DNA from: HB2-32-21 sp041603535
Lineage (GTDB): Bacteria; Pseudomonadota; Gammaproteobacteria; Pseudomonadales; Porticoccaceae
Assembly (NCBI GenBank): GCA_041603535.1
Contig: JBFIEE010000001.1
Coordinates: 1-64,000 of the forward strand
Direction: 5' to 3'
Length of the DNA stretch: 64,000 bases
The notes beneath the pieces were generated by a model, which had not been told where the DNA came from, made no database searches, and was given only the letters and a program-made list of their open reading frames with translations. Made by a program: the position numbers and the translations under genes. Positions 43,508-53,201 of this stretch are shown here, piece after piece (positions within the stretch are counted from its first letter, which is position 1; each line of letters opens with the position of its first letter).

Positions 43508-44122
43508 CTAGAATATGAGCCGCATCAACCAACTGCGATCAAGAGTTTTTTCACATTGACCGTACTGGGCAGCGTAGGTTTTCGCGCGCCTGTCTACCTG
43601 CCCAGCAACATTGATTAACCAGGTCTTGTTTTTGTAGGTGCCCCGCGCATAGCCACCGTGACCTTCGTGATAGTTCAGGTACTGATTGCGCGCATCCCAC
43701 ATCGACACGCCGTTAACCCGTCTGGATTTGTCCATGTACCAGAAGATAAAGTCGATTGCGTCGGAAAAGTCATCCCGATCACTGAGGAAAGAACCGGCTT
43801 CTCGCCGGTAATCGGCCCACGTATCCCGTTTTGCCTGAGAATACCCGTAAGCGGAGCTGGCGCGACCCATTGGGACGAAACCCAACAACCAGCGAAACGG
43901 GGGCTTTGCATCGTCCCGAAAAGCCGACTCCTGATACATAATCGCCATGGGCACGTGAACAGGGCCACCCCAGCGTTCGGCAGAGGTTCTTGTTGCTTCG
44001 TACCAGTGGCGTTTTTCGGTAAAAATATCGCAGATATTGTGGGGGTTGGCGGGTATCGTCGCGCAAGCGGTTATCAGTAAAACGCAGACAAGCGTTACCA
44101 ACAGGGCGCTCGAATGGCGCAT
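43508..44122 (-). CDS. Lipoprotein transglycosylase-like protein (SLT_4 type)
   Basis: This 204-residue protein has a lipoprotein signal peptide with the lipobox LITAC (Cys20) and an SLT-type lysozyme fold. The presumed catalytic glutamate is in IMYQESAF near 65, followed by ASSAYGYSQ near 88-96 and YLNYHEGHGGYARG. It would be anchored to a membrane and cleave peptidoglycan. It lies downstream of a DUF1244 gene with stop/start overlap (44122) and is the end of the lipoate/cell-wall block. Confidence 0.87.
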   Translation of the reverse strand: MRHSSALLVTLVCVLLITACATIPANPHNICDIFTEKRHWYEATRTSAERWGGPVHVPMAIMYQESAFRDDAKPPFRWLLGFVPMGRASSAYGYSQAKRDTWADYRREAGSFLSDRDDFSDAIDFIFWYMDKSRRVNGVSMWDARNQYLNYHEGHGGYARGTYKNKTWLINVAGQVDRRAKTYAAQYGQCEKTLDRSWLMRLIF

Positions 44123-44409
44123 CAGCCACCTTGTTTGGCGTTAAATTTCGCCAGTTGTTCTGGCGTCGCGGCGGGCTGATACAGGTCTTTCCATTCACTG
44201 TAAGGCATGCCGTATACCCGCTCCCGGGCGGCCTCGTAAGCGATCTCCTCGCCGCGCTCTTCGGCGGCGGCGACATACCACTTCGACAGGCAATTACGGC
44301 AAAAATCAGCCAGGTTCATCAAATCGATGTTCTGAACGTCCTTGTGTTCATCGAGATGCCTTAATAAACGGCGAAATACCGCCGCTTCAATTTCAGTTTG
44401 GGTACTCAT
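44122..44409 (-). CDS. DUF1244 family protein
   Basis: This 95-residue, largely helical protein has the DUF1244 pattern DVQNIDLMNLADFCRNCLSKW near 24-44 and GMPYSEWKDLYQ near 67-78. Conserved Cys38 and Cys41 could bind metal. Function unknown. The ATG overlaps the lipA stop (44409), and its stop overlaps the transglycosylase start, so the three are translated as a coupled set. Confidence 0.9.
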   Translation of the reverse strand: MSTQTEIEAAVFRRLLRHLDEHKDVQNIDLMNLADFCRNCLSKWYVAAAEERGEEIAYEAARERVYGMPYSEWKDLYQPAATPEQLAKFNAKQGG

Positions 44410-45389
44410 CAGATTATCTCCTCGCCATGTGCCTGCTTATCGGCGTGATACGACGAACGGACCAGCGGCCCGGACGCAACGTGCTTGAAGCCGATGGAGT
44501 AAGCGTATTGTTGATACTCGGCAAACTCATCGGGATGGACGTAACGGTCGACAGGGATGTGGTTTCTGGAGGGCTGCAGGTATTGGCCAACGGTGAGCAT
44601 CTCGACATCGTGAGCGCGCAGATCATCGAGCGCAGAGAGCAGCTCATCTTTGCTTTCACCAAGACCGACCATCAACCCTGATTTGCTGGGCACTGCCGGG
44701 TTGCGGCCTTTGTATTCCCGCAATAACTTTAATGACCACTGATAGTTAGCCCCGGGACGAACCTGGCGGTACAGCCGCGGTACGGTTTCGAGATTGTGGT
44801 TGAACACGTCCGGCGGCGTGGCGGTGAGGATATCGAGCGCTGGTTCCATGCGGCCGCGGAAATCCGGCACCAGAATTTCAATTTGCAGCTGCGGGCAACG
44901 CGCTCTGCTTTCGCGAATACAATCCGCGAAATGTTGCGCACCGCCGTCCCGCAGATCATCACGATCCACCGAAGTAATGACCACATACCTGAGTGCCATT
45001 TCAGCGATAGCGCTGGCCAGATGGACGGGCTCTTGCGCATCCAGCTGATTGGGTTTGCCATGGCCGACATCGCAAAACGGGCAACGCCGGGTACAAATAT
45101 CCCCCATGATCATAAAGGTGGCGGTACCACCGCCGAAGCATTCATTGAGATTGGGACAGGACGCCTCTTCGCACACAGTCGCCAGCTTATATTTACGCAG
45201 GATCTGCTTTATGTGTGTCACTTCCGGCGCGTTATCGAGGCGGATTTTCAACCACGGCGGTTTACGCAGATAGGTTTCAGCAGGAATCACCTTAACCGGT
45301 ATGCGCTCTACCTTGTCAGCACTGCGCAGCTTCTCGCCCTGACGCAGCCGCGTGGTACGTTTGACGGGAAGGCGATCGAGATCTTTCAT
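44409..45389 (-). CDS. lipA: Lipoyl synthase LipA
   Basis: This 326-residue radical-SAM enzyme inserts two sulfurs into octanoyl groups on carrier proteins. The auxiliary cluster is Cys73, Cys78 and Cys84 (CEEASCPNLNEC) and the radical-SAM cluster is Cys99, Cys103 and Cys106 (CTRRCPFC); the C-terminal RSSYHA serine ligand is present. It follows lipB on the same strand, the usual order. All ligands are intact. Confidence 0.97.
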   Translation of the reverse strand: MKDLDRLPVKRTTRLRQGEKLRSADKVERIPVKVIPAETYLRKPPWLKIRLDNAPEVTHIKQILRKYKLATVCEEASCPNLNECFGGGTATFMIMGDICTRRCPFCDVGHGKPNQLDAQEPVHLASAIAEMALRYVVITSVDRDDLRDGGAQHFADCIRESRARCPQLQIEILVPDFRGRMEPALDILTATPPDVFNHNLETVPRLYRQVRPGANYQWSLKLLREYKGRNPAVPSKSGLMVGLGESKDELLSALDDLRAHDVEMLTVGQYLQPSRNHIPVDRYVHPDEFAEYQQYAYSIGFKHVASGPLVRSSYHADKQAHGEEII

Positions 45390-45473
45390 AAAGCGTCAGT
45401 CACGTCTGATAAACATTGCTGTTTCTGCGAAGACGACGCCAGGGCTACGACAGGGCACGTCCAGCATTGAATG

Positions 45474-46124
45474 TTACTCCTGCCATGGCTGATAGTGCCA
45501 GCCTGCATAACCCAGGTTAGCCGTCAGCCTGGTAATCAGTTGTGCTTCCAGCACCTCAAGTGCCGGCATTTCATCTACCGGTAGCAGATCCTTTATTCGG
45601 GTCATGGCCAGGCCCTGATAACCACAGGGGTTGATCCGCTGAAAGGGCTCCAGATCAAGATCCGCATTGAGCGCCAGACCGTGGTAACTGTTGCCCTTAC
45701 GAATGCGCAGTCCTAACGAAGCTATTTTGGCCTCACCCACATACACACCGGGTGCACTATCGCGAGTCACAGCCTCGATGCCGTAATCGGCAAGCACTTG
45801 CTTGATGCCCAGCTCGATGGCGCAGACCAGCTGCCGCACGTTTAGCGATAGCCTTTTCAGATTAACCAACAAATAGACGACGATCTGTCCCGGTCCGTGA
45901 TAGGTAATCTGCCCGCCCCGATCCACCTGGATAACCGGGATGTTTCCTGGCGTCAGCAAATGTTCGGGCTTGCCGGCCTGGCCCTGGGTGAATACCGGTT
46001 CGTGTTGCACCAGCCACAATTGATCCGGACTATCTTTGTGCCGTGCTTCAGTATAGCTTTTCATGGCCTGGAACACCGGCGCGTAGCGCTGCACACCAAG
46101 CTGACACACGGCAAGGGACGCCAT
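45474..46124 (-). CDS. lipB: Octanoyl-ACP:protein transferase LipB
   Basis: This 216-residue enzyme moves octanoate from acyl carrier protein to lipoyl domains. Catalytic residues are Lys133 (GEAKIASLG) and Cys167 (NPCGYQ); GGQITYHGPGQ near 70-80 is the substrate loop. The start at ATG 46124 has GAGG nine bases before it and matches family length; a frame from 46202 adds 26 unrelated residues. It follows ybeD by ten bases. Confidence 0.95.
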   Translation of the reverse strand: MASLAVCQLGVQRYAPVFQAMKSYTEARHKDSPDQLWLVQHEPVFTQGQAGKPEHLLTPGNIPVIQVDRGGQITYHGPGQIVVYLLVNLKRLSLNVRQLVCAIELGIKQVLADYGIEAVTRDSAPGVYVGEAKIASLGLRIRKGNSYHGLALNADLDLEPFQRINPCGYQGLAMTRIKDLLPVDEMPALEVLEAQLITRLTANLGYAGWHYQPWQE

Positions 46125-46134
46125 CTCATCGGCC

Positions 46135-46404
46135 TCACAACACCATGCGCACCAGCGAGCTGGTCTTGAGGTCAACAAATATCGCCTTAAGCTGCTGTTC
46201 ACCGGTGGCGGTAATCGTCACGGTCAGCGACTGATAGCGACCCTTGGCGCTGTTGCGGATAACGACAGCTTGCTGATCAATACCGGGCGCGTGTCGCTCC
46301 ATCACCGTCATCACGTGATCGCGAAATGCCTCCGAGGTATCCCCCATCACCTTAATAGGATACGCGCAGGGAAACGTAATTTTTGGCGCTTCGACATCAG
46401 TCAC
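46135..46404 (-). CDS. ybeD: YbeD-like protein (DUF493)
   Basis: This 89-residue alpha/beta protein has KITFPCAYPIKVMG and the SKGRYQSLTVTITAT pattern of DUF493. It is an allosteric-like small protein encoded between dacA and lipB in many gammaproteobacteria; its role is unclear. The GTG at 46404 overlaps the dacA stop (GTGA), which decides the start over a longer frame. AGAGG lies upstream. Confidence 0.92.
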   Translation of the reverse strand: MTDVEAPKITFPCAYPIKVMGDTSEAFRDHVMTVMERHAPGIDQQAVVIRNSAKGRYQSLTVTITATGEQQLKAIFVDLKTSSLVRMVL

Positions 46405-47603
46405 CGACCGAATATACCTCTCAAAAACAGCGCAATGTGATCCCACAATCGTGCAAAAAACCCCGCTTTATCAATCGGGTGGTCGACCCGCAACGGCACA
46501 TTCAGTAACTCCTCACTCTCATATGCAATGACCAGTTTACCGACCTCATCAGTAACCGCCAGCGGCGCTTTTATCACCCCGTCAATCTGCACTGTAGCGT
46601 CCAGCTCGCCTTTACTACCCCGCGGATAAGTGAGGAAAATGTCGTGATCGACCACCAGATCGACCACGTTTTCCTTACCAAACCAGACCCGATTGTCAGC
46701 CTTAAGGACGTCACCCGCCTGGTAGAGCTTCGTTGTTTCAAAATAACGAAACCCATAGGCGAGCAGCTTTTGTGATTCCTGGGCGCGTGCCTCCTCACCG
46801 CTGGTACCCATCACCACGGCAATGAGCCGCATGCCATCACGCTGGGCCGAGGCGACCAGACAATAACCGGCTTCCTCCGTGTGCCCGGTCTTGATGCCAT
46901 CAACCGAGCTGTCGCGCCACAGCAGCCGATTTCGGTTAGGCTGTTTGATGCCGTTGTATTCAAAATACTTTTCGGCATATATCGCGTAGTGTTCGGGGTA
47001 ATCGGTAATCAGTGCACGTGCCAGCAGCGCCAAATCATGAGCGGTGGTTAAATGCCCCTCGGCGGGCCAACCGGTGGCGTTCAGGAAGTGACTGTTCGTC
47101 ATACCCAGCAACTTGGCCTGCTGGTTCATCACATCCGCAAATGCGGACTCACTACCGGCCACATGTTCAGCCAGAGCAATGGTGGCATCGTTGCCGGACT
47201 GGATGATAACCCCCCGCAACAGATCTTCCACCGGAACTTCGGTGCCCTCCCGAACAAACATTTTCGAACCACCCGTTTGCCAGGCATTAACACTAATAAG
47301 CACCTTGTCCGTGGCGGTAATCTTACCCCGTTGCATTTCTCCAGCAATCACGTAGCTGGTCATCATTTTGGTGAGACTGGCGGGCGGTAACTGCTGATCA
47401 GCATTCTCCGCGACGAGAACCTTACCGGTATTGGCGTCGATCAAAACCCATGACTTTGCGCCAATTTGCGGTGGCGCCGGGATCAGCACCTCGGCCTGCG
47501 CAGTGCCTGCAGGAGTAAGCGTCATCAGGACGGTGGCAAAAATAACTTGCGCTACCAGCAACGTCATAGCCGGGAATTTGTGCATATACATCAGGCCTTT
47601 CAT
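46401..47603 (-). CDS. dacA: D-alanyl-D-alanine carboxypeptidase (PBP5/6 type)
   Basis: This 400-residue low-molecular-weight penicillin-binding protein removes the terminal D-alanine from peptidoglycan side chains. It has a signal peptide (about 1-37, ending AQA), the SxxK motif ASLTK, SGN in IQSGNDA and KTG in GIKTGHT. The C-terminal PBP5 domain and a final amphipathic helix (AGFFARLWDHIALFLRG) would anchor it at the periplasmic face of the inner membrane. The GTG of ybeD overlaps its stop. Start may be Met6. Confidence 0.95.
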   Translation of the reverse strand: MKGLMYMHKFPAMTLLVAQVIFATVLMTLTPAGTAQAEVLIPAPPQIGAKSWVLIDANTGKVLVAENADQQLPPASLTKMMTSYVIAGEMQRGKITATDKVLISVNAWQTGGSKMFVREGTEVPVEDLLRGVIIQSGNDATIALAEHVAGSESAFADVMNQQAKLLGMTNSHFLNATGWPAEGHLTTAHDLALLARALITDYPEHYAIYAEKYFEYNGIKQPNRNRLLWRDSSVDGIKTGHTEEAGYCLVASAQRDGMRLIAVVMGTSGEEARAQESQKLLAYGFRYFETTKLYQAGDVLKADNRVWFGKENVVDLVVDHDIFLTYPRGSKGELDATVQIDGVIKAPLAVTDEVGKLVIAYESEELLNVPLRVDHPIDKAGFFARLWDHIALFLRGIFGR

Positions 47604-47692
47604 AATTTTAGACAGTGTTGCTTGTGACGAACTATTTTACCACGCCTGATTACCATTAAAGTCGGCAGCGTCAGGCGTCGGCAGAGGGAACA

Positions 47693-48574
47693 TCATAGAT
47701 GGACCACAAAGGCATCAACACTCCCCTGCTGCTGAAGCTGTTCGCGCGCCTGCTCCAGTTGCAGGTGATCGCTAATAGGGCCAACCAGCACCCTGAACAC
47801 AGACCGCCGTTCTTTGTGGTTGACTGATTCCCGAACCGCGACCGGGTGAATGGTTAGTCCCGAAAGCTGCTCACTAAACTGGCTCGCGGCGGCCTGTGAG
47901 CTGTAAGCGCCCACCTGCAAAAAAACGCTTTTTGAGACTGTGGCACCCTGAGTGACCCGAGGAAATGGCGCGAGAGAAGGCTCGGCTACGCCAGGAACGC
48001 TCGGCGACTGCACTGAATTTTTCTGGAAAGCCACCGGATCAATAACCGTCACTTCCACCGTCGTTGTGCCGTGTTCCGAATAACCCAGCTTTTTTGCTGC
48101 TACGTAGGACAGGTCAATAACACGATTATCATAAAAAGGCCCCCGATCATTGATACGCACAATGACACTGCGATTCGTAGCCAGATTTGTTACCCGCGCA
48201 TAGCACGGTATCGGTAAGGTTTTGTGAGCGGCAGTCATGCCATACATGCTGTAGGTTTCACCGTTCGAGGTTTTCTGACCATGAAATTTATTACCGTACC
48301 AGGACGCCAGCCCCACCTCCCGGTGACCTTTCGACGTCGGTAACAGGTGGTATGTTTTACCAAGCACGGTGTATGGGTTTTTATTGCCCGCAATAGTGAT
48401 GGGGTCAACACGGGGCACCGCGTCGGGGATGGTCGAAACATCAACATCCTCTGCGGGCGGTCCATCACGGAGAATCTTCGCGGCGGGCGGATCAACAACC
48501 GGCTGGCGCGAAGTCATGCAACCGGCCACCAGCAATACACTTAACAGCCAATACGTCGATTTGTTTTTCAGCAC
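47693..48574 (-). CDS. rlpA: Septal ring lytic transglycosylase RlpA
   Basis: This 293-residue lipoprotein has the lipobox LLVAGC (Cys19). The double-psi beta-barrel domain runs about 90-180 (GLASWYGNKFHGQKTSNGE and NDRGPF, YDNRVIDLSYVAAKK). A C-terminal SPOR domain (about 215-290) targets septal, stem-free glycan. It is the fourth gene after mrdA and rodA in the elongation block. Confidence 0.93.
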   Translation of the reverse strand: MLKNKSTYWLLSVLLVAGCMTSRQPVVDPPAAKILRDGPPAEDVDVSTIPDAVPRVDPITIAGNKNPYTVLGKTYHLLPTSKGHREVGLASWYGNKFHGQKTSNGETYSMYGMTAAHKTLPIPCYARVTNLATNRSVIVRINDRGPFYDNRVIDLSYVAAKKLGYSEHGTTTVEVTVIDPVAFQKNSVQSPSVPGVAEPSLAPFPRVTQGATVSKSVFLQVGAYSSQAAASQFSEQLSGLTIHPVAVRESVNHKERRSVFRVLVGPISDHLQLEQAREQLQQQGSVDAFVVHL

Positions 48575-48616
48575 AATTGTCTTCCGTACACTGTTGAGTA
48601 ACAGTTTCCTGTTCGC

Positions 48617-49630
48617 CTACTCGGCACCGGTCACCAGTCTGGCGCCTTTTGCCTGCCGAGCCAGCAACTCGCTTAACTGAGTGACTGCCATAGCATACCG
48701 ATAACTATGGTTATACCGGGTAATGGTATAAAAGTTCTGAAAGCCCAACCAGAATTCAACGCCATCATCCCCCAGCAGTTTTACAGGCGCTGCCTTGGTG
48801 TCAGCGGCAAGGCCGACATTAACAGGGGAAAACCCCTGCCGTTTAAGCTCCTTCAGGGTTAACTCGGGCTTAATCATCTTATTGACCAGTTCCTGATTGT
48901 ATCCCTTCTTTATTCGCGCACGAGCCACAATCACGCCGCCAGTCTGCCAGCCGTGGCGGACGAAATAGTTGGCCACGCTGCCTATGGCGTCGGCTGGCAC
49001 ATGCCACACGTCAGCGACCCCGTCGCCATTGTAATCCACTGCATAATTGCGGTAGCTGCTCGGCATAAACTGGCCGTAGCCCATGGCCCCGGCGTAAGAC
49101 CCGGTCAAATCCAGCGGATTGAGACGCTGCTCGCGACTGAGCAATAGAAAATTTTCCAGCTCACGGGTAAAAAACTCACTGCGCGCCGGATAGTCAAATG
49201 CCAGCGTGCTGAGCGCGTCGATGACCCGATAATTGCCGGTGATGCGACCATAAGATGTTTCAACACCGATAATGGCGACGATGATTTCTATCGGCACACC
49301 GTATTCCGCCTGCGCCTTTTCCAGCACCGCCCGGTGCTCTTGCCAGAATTCAACACCCTGGCGGATACGTCGCTCCGTGATAAAAATTTCGCGGTAGTCC
49401 TTCCATTCCTTAACTTTTTCCGCAGGCCGGGTCATGGCATCGACGATGGACTGCTTATAACTCGCCTCGGCAAACAACAATTGTAGGTCGGCACGATCAG
49501 AGCCATGCTCGCGCACCATATATTCAATAAATTCCCGCGCTTTTGCATGGCCAGCGTAACTCCCCGATGCACTCGCGTAGCTCACCTGAGCAACCATACA
49601 GAACAAAACTAACCACCACTTGATATTCAC
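48617..49630 (-). CDS. mltB: Membrane-bound lytic transglycosylase B
   Basis: This 337-residue protein has a signal peptide (about 1-22), a catalytic glutamate in IGVETSYGRITG near 125, then SYAGAMGYGQFMPSSYRNYA and the DGVADVW pattern of MltB. No lipobox Cys is visible, so it may be soluble in the periplasm, unlike E. coli MltB. It cleaves glycan strands to anhydromuramyl ends. It begins two bases after the rodA stop. Confidence 0.93.
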   Translation of the reverse strand: MNIKWWLVLFCMVAQVSYASASGSYAGHAKAREFIEYMVREHGSDRADLQLLFAEASYKQSIVDAMTRPAEKVKEWKDYREIFITERRIRQGVEFWQEHRAVLEKAQAEYGVPIEIIVAIIGVETSYGRITGNYRVIDALSTLAFDYPARSEFFTRELENFLLLSREQRLNPLDLTGSYAGAMGYGQFMPSSYRNYAVDYNGDGVADVWHVPADAIGSVANYFVRHGWQTGGVIVARARIKKGYNQELVNKMIKPELTLKELKRQGFSPVNVGLAADTKAAPVKLLGDDGVEFWLGFQNFYTITRYNHSYRYAMAVTQLSELLARQAKGARLVTGAE

Positions 49631-49632
49631 TT

Positions 49633-50772
49633 TTACTGACCCATCCTTCTTTCTTCAGTGCTAACAGCCATCAGCATACCAAACCCGAGCAAGAGGGTCA
49701 CAACGGCGGTGCCGCCGTAACTCACCATCGGTAAGGGGACGCCCACAATAGGTAAAAAACCCGACACCATACCCAAATTAACGAAAATATAGACAAAAAA
49801 TGTCAACGTGATACTGCCCGCGAGAAGCCGGCCAAACATGCTTTGCGCACGCAAGCTGATTACGATGCCACGACAAACGATTAGCAAATATATCGATAAC
49901 AGAAACAGCACACCGAGAAAACCAAACTCTTCCGAGAATACTGCAATAATAAAATCCGTGTGGCTCTCAGGGAGAAAATCAAGCTGTGATTGCGTACCCA
50001 AAGTCCAGCCCTTACCGGTCAAACCACCCGCACCAATGGCCGTCGTCGATTGTATGATATTCCAGCCAGCGCCCAGTTTATCCGACTGCGGATCAAGCAG
50101 GGTGATAATACGCAGTTTTTGATAGTCGCGTAGCAAATAAAACCAGAACAGGGGAATGGCAACGATGCTCGCCACCACCACGCCAAACAAATAACGCTTT
50201 GGCAAACCGGCCAGAAATAATACAAAGCCCCCCGCAGCAAAGATGAGCAGGGCAGTGCCAAGGTCTGGCTGTAGCCCGACCAATATGGCTGGCAGCATAA
50301 TGAATGCCAGTGCGGCCAGGACATGCTTGAAGCGGGGCGGCAATAACCGCTTGCCCAGGTAACTCGACAACATCAATGGCACAGCTATCTTTAGTACTTC
50401 GGAAGGCTGGAAACGCAAACCGCCGAGGCTTAGCCAACGTTGTGCGCCCTTGGCATCAATGCCAAAAAAAATCACACCCACCAATAATCCAAGACCGATA
50501 CCGTAGAGCACGAAAGCCCAGCGAGCCAGAAACCGGGGTGGGATCTGCGCCACGACGAGCATCGCACACAAACCTACCCCCATAAACACCAGTTGCCGTG
50601 AGACGTAGGCAAACTGCTGTCCGCTAGCGCTGTATAAAATCACCACGCCGACCGCCATCAGGATTAGCAACAGAAATAACAACACGTAGTCGATACGAAG
50701 GCGGAACAGGCTTCTCCGCCTTCCATACACGGCGGAGCCATGCTCTTTTAGCTGGCGATCAAACTCAGCCAC
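49633..50772 (-). CDS. rodA: Rod-shape peptidoglycan glycosyltransferase RodA
   Basis: This 379-residue SEDS-family polymerase has about ten membrane segments. SEDS motifs include GGLRFQPSEVLKIAVPL near 118-134, QPDLGTALL near 170, TDFIIAVFSEEFGFLG near 265 and GVPLPMVSYGG near 347. With PBP2 it makes lateral wall. Its start overlaps the mrdA stop by eight bases, a coupled pair. Confidence 0.96.
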   Translation of the reverse strand: MAEFDRQLKEHGSAVYGRRRSLFRLRIDYVLLFLLLILMAVGVVILYSASGQQFAYVSRQLVFMGVGLCAMLVVAQIPPRFLARWAFVLYGIGLGLLVGVIFFGIDAKGAQRWLSLGGLRFQPSEVLKIAVPLMLSSYLGKRLLPPRFKHVLAALAFIMLPAILVGLQPDLGTALLIFAAGGFVLFLAGLPKRYLFGVVVASIVAIPLFWFYLLRDYQKLRIITLLDPQSDKLGAGWNIIQSTTAIGAGGLTGKGWTLGTQSQLDFLPESHTDFIIAVFSEEFGFLGVLFLLSIYLLIVCRGIVISLRAQSMFGRLLAGSITLTFFVYIFVNLGMVSGFLPIVGVPLPMVSYGGTAVVTLLLGFGMLMAVSTEERRMGQ

Positions 50773-52612
50773 TTTCGCCCCCTGCGTCAGGAGCAGGATA
50801 CAGTTTTAAGTAAGCATCAATGACTTCCCGTGCCACTGGTGCCGCAGTCGAACTGCCATGCTCACCATTTTCAACAAGCACCGCTACCGCAATCCGCGGG
50901 TTTTCAGCTGGCGCAAAGGCGATAAATAAAGCGTGATCCAGATGCAGCTTAGCCAGTTTGCTCGCATCATATTTTTCGTCCTGCTTGATACCGACGACCT
51001 GAGCAGTGCCTGTTTTGCCCGCCATTTTGTAATCGAGCCCGCTCACCGCCCGGCTCGCGGTGCCCCTAATGTCGTGGACCACACCAACCATAGCAGCGAT
51101 AACCGCATCCCAGTTGACCTGAGAGATCTGCACATTTTCAGCCGCAAGCTCTTCGGCTTCCGTCATCATGACCATCCGCGGTTCGCCTACAACTCCTCTG
51201 GTGGCCAGTCGACTCGCCGCCACCGCCAGCTGCAAGGGTGTCGCCAACATAAATCCCTGGCCAATACTGGTGTTCACGGTGTCGCCTGGATACCAGGCCA
51301 CACCCTTTGCGCCACGCTTCCATGCCTGCGAAGGCATGATACCCGACGCCTCTCCCGGCAGATCAATCCCCGTGGGTTTGCCAAGACCGAATATGGTGCC
51401 GTAGCGATGCAGGCGATCAATCCCCATTTTGTAACCGACATTGTAAAAAAAAGTGTCGCAGGACTGCACGATGGCCTGATAGATATCGACACGACCGCCA
51501 TGGCCGCCACGCTTCCAGTCACGGTACTTGTGTTTGCGATTTTCGAGCTGAAAAAAACCGGGATCATACACTTTATAGTTAAGAGGGATAACGCCACTGT
51601 CCAGGGCCGCGAGACCAAAAATCGGCTTTATCGTTGAGCCTGGCGGATACTGCCCGCGTAAGGCGCGATCGAACAGCGGCCGGTCAGGCGAATTAACCAG
51701 AGCGGCATAGTCCTTATGTGAAATGCCGCCGACAAACAAATTAGCGTCAAATGATGGCATGCTCGCCAGCGCGAGGACACCGCCGGTGTCTGTCTCAATA
51801 GCGACCACAGCGCCTTTTTCATCGCCCAGCGCCGCCATCGCAATTGCCTGTAGGCGGCTGTCGAGATAGAGATGCAAATCCTCGCCAGGCACCGGATCAA
51901 TCCGTTCCAGGACTCTCATGACACGGCCTCTGGCATTGGTCTCTACATATTCGTAACCCAGGTTACCGAGCAGGGTATCTTCGTAGAACTTTTCGAGACC
52001 CGTCTTACCAATCGTGTGAACACCCCGATAGCGCTTACTATCGAGTGTTGCCAGCTCTGTTTCATTGATACGCCCCGTATAACCAACAACGTGAGCTAAT
52101 TGGTCGGCGAGGGGATAGTACCGAACCAGTCGAGCCGAAACATCCACGCCGCTGAGGCGATATTCATTGACGGCCAGAACACTTTGTTCGATATCACTCA
52201 GGTTATAGCGAAGCGGCACCGCTTCGTAGGGAAGACGCTGCTTCAGCAATTTTTTAAACCGCTCGATTTCCTCCACACTGAGGCCAATAAGCGGCTTAAT
52301 CTCGTCGATAAGCTGATCAACGCCAGCACTGCGCTCGCTGATAATAGACAGTGTAAAACCTGGGCGGTTATCGGCGAGTAACACGCCATTGCGGTCGAAA
52401 ATAAGGCCTCGCGCGGGGGCTATGGCGCGGACATGGATACGGTTATTATCCGCCAGCGTAGCGAAATCCTGGTGGCGGGTAATCTGCAGGTCGTAGTAAC
52501 GCCAGACCAGCACTCCCATCATGGTCAACACAATCAACGTCGCAAAGCCGATCCGCGCCGCGTAGAGGCGCTGCTCCCGGTGCGGATTGCTCAGGGTTCG
52601 GTCGTCGCGCAT
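50765..52612 (-). CDS. mrdA: Penicillin-binding protein 2
   Basis: This 615-residue class B penicillin-binding protein crosslinks elongating wall as RodA's partner. It has an N-terminal membrane helix (about 20-42), the PBP dimerisation domain, then the transpeptidase with catalytic Ser in PGSTIK (SxxK), SCD as the SxN-type motif and KTGTAQV near 535. The C-terminus is typical. It overlaps rodA by eight bases and follows rlmH by 115 bases. Confidence 0.96.
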   Translation of the reverse strand: MRDDRTLSNPHREQRLYAARIGFATLIVLTMMGVLVWRYYDLQITRHQDFATLADNNRIHVRAIAPARGLIFDRNGVLLADNRPGFTLSIISERSAGVDQLIDEIKPLIGLSVEEIERFKKLLKQRLPYEAVPLRYNLSDIEQSVLAVNEYRLSGVDVSARLVRYYPLADQLAHVVGYTGRINETELATLDSKRYRGVHTIGKTGLEKFYEDTLLGNLGYEYVETNARGRVMRVLERIDPVPGEDLHLYLDSRLQAIAMAALGDEKGAVVAIETDTGGVLALASMPSFDANLFVGGISHKDYAALVNSPDRPLFDRALRGQYPPGSTIKPIFGLAALDSGVIPLNYKVYDPGFFQLENRKHKYRDWKRGGHGGRVDIYQAIVQSCDTFFYNVGYKMGIDRLHRYGTIFGLGKPTGIDLPGEASGIMPSQAWKRGAKGVAWYPGDTVNTSIGQGFMLATPLQLAVAASRLATRGVVGEPRMVMMTEAEELAAENVQISQVNWDAVIAAMVGVVHDIRGTASRAVSGLDYKMAGKTGTAQVVGIKQDEKYDASKLAKLHLDHALFIAFAPAENPRIAVAVLVENGEHGSSTAAPVAREVIDAYLKLYPAPDAGGESG

Positions 52613-52727
52613 ATTTCGTTATTGGCCCATCACGCTAACATTGATCCCATTTTTAACATTCCCGCCGTAGACGCGCGGCCTGCGACCATGCTTCCGTCAT
52701 TAGTAATTTGTTTTCAGTCGGCAGTCA

Positions 52728-53195
52728 TCAGCGATGATAGGGATGGCCAACATTGATTGTCCAGGCCCGGTAGAGCTGCTCAACGAGCATAATGCGCACC
52801 AGCGGATGGGGCAAAGTCAGGGCTGAGAGCGACCACCGTTGGTCGGCTCGCTCCAGACAGTCTTTATCAAGACCGTCCGGGCCACCAATCAGAAAACTGA
52901 AATTGTCGCCACTGCTCTGCCAGTCGCGTAAATTACGCGCCAGTCGCGGTGTACTCCACGCTTTACCGTCGACGGCCAGCGCAACCACATGATCGTCGCG
53001 CGCCAGAGCAGTCAGCATCGCCTGCCCCTCCTGCTTAATGGCGCGCCCAGGCGGCTCACCTTTACGACGCTGCCCCAACGGTAATTCGATCAGCTCGGTG
53101 TTGAATTCCGGCGGCAACCGCCTGGCGTACTCCTGATAACCGCTTGCTACCCAGCCTGGCATTTTGCCGCCCACAGCCAGAATACGCAGCCGCAT
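52728..53195 (-). CDS. rlmH: 23S rRNA pseudouridine-1915 N3-methyltransferase RlmH
   Basis: This 155-residue SPOUT methyltransferase has the SAM knot FLIGGPDGLDKDCL near 100-113 and the end TLPHPLVRIMLVEQLYRAWTI, which ends in HPYHR. Length and motifs match E. coli RlmH. It follows rsfS by 6 bases in the conserved rsfS-rlmH pair. Confidence 0.97.
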   Translation of the reverse strand: MRLRILAVGGKMPGWVASGYQEYARRLPPEFNTELIELPLGQRRKGEPPGRAIKQEGQAMLTALARDDHVVALAVDGKAWSTPRLARNLRDWQSSGDNFSFLIGGPDGLDKDCLERADQRWSLSALTLPHPLVRIMLVEQLYRAWTINVGHPYHR

Positions 53196-53201
53196 CGAAA
53201 C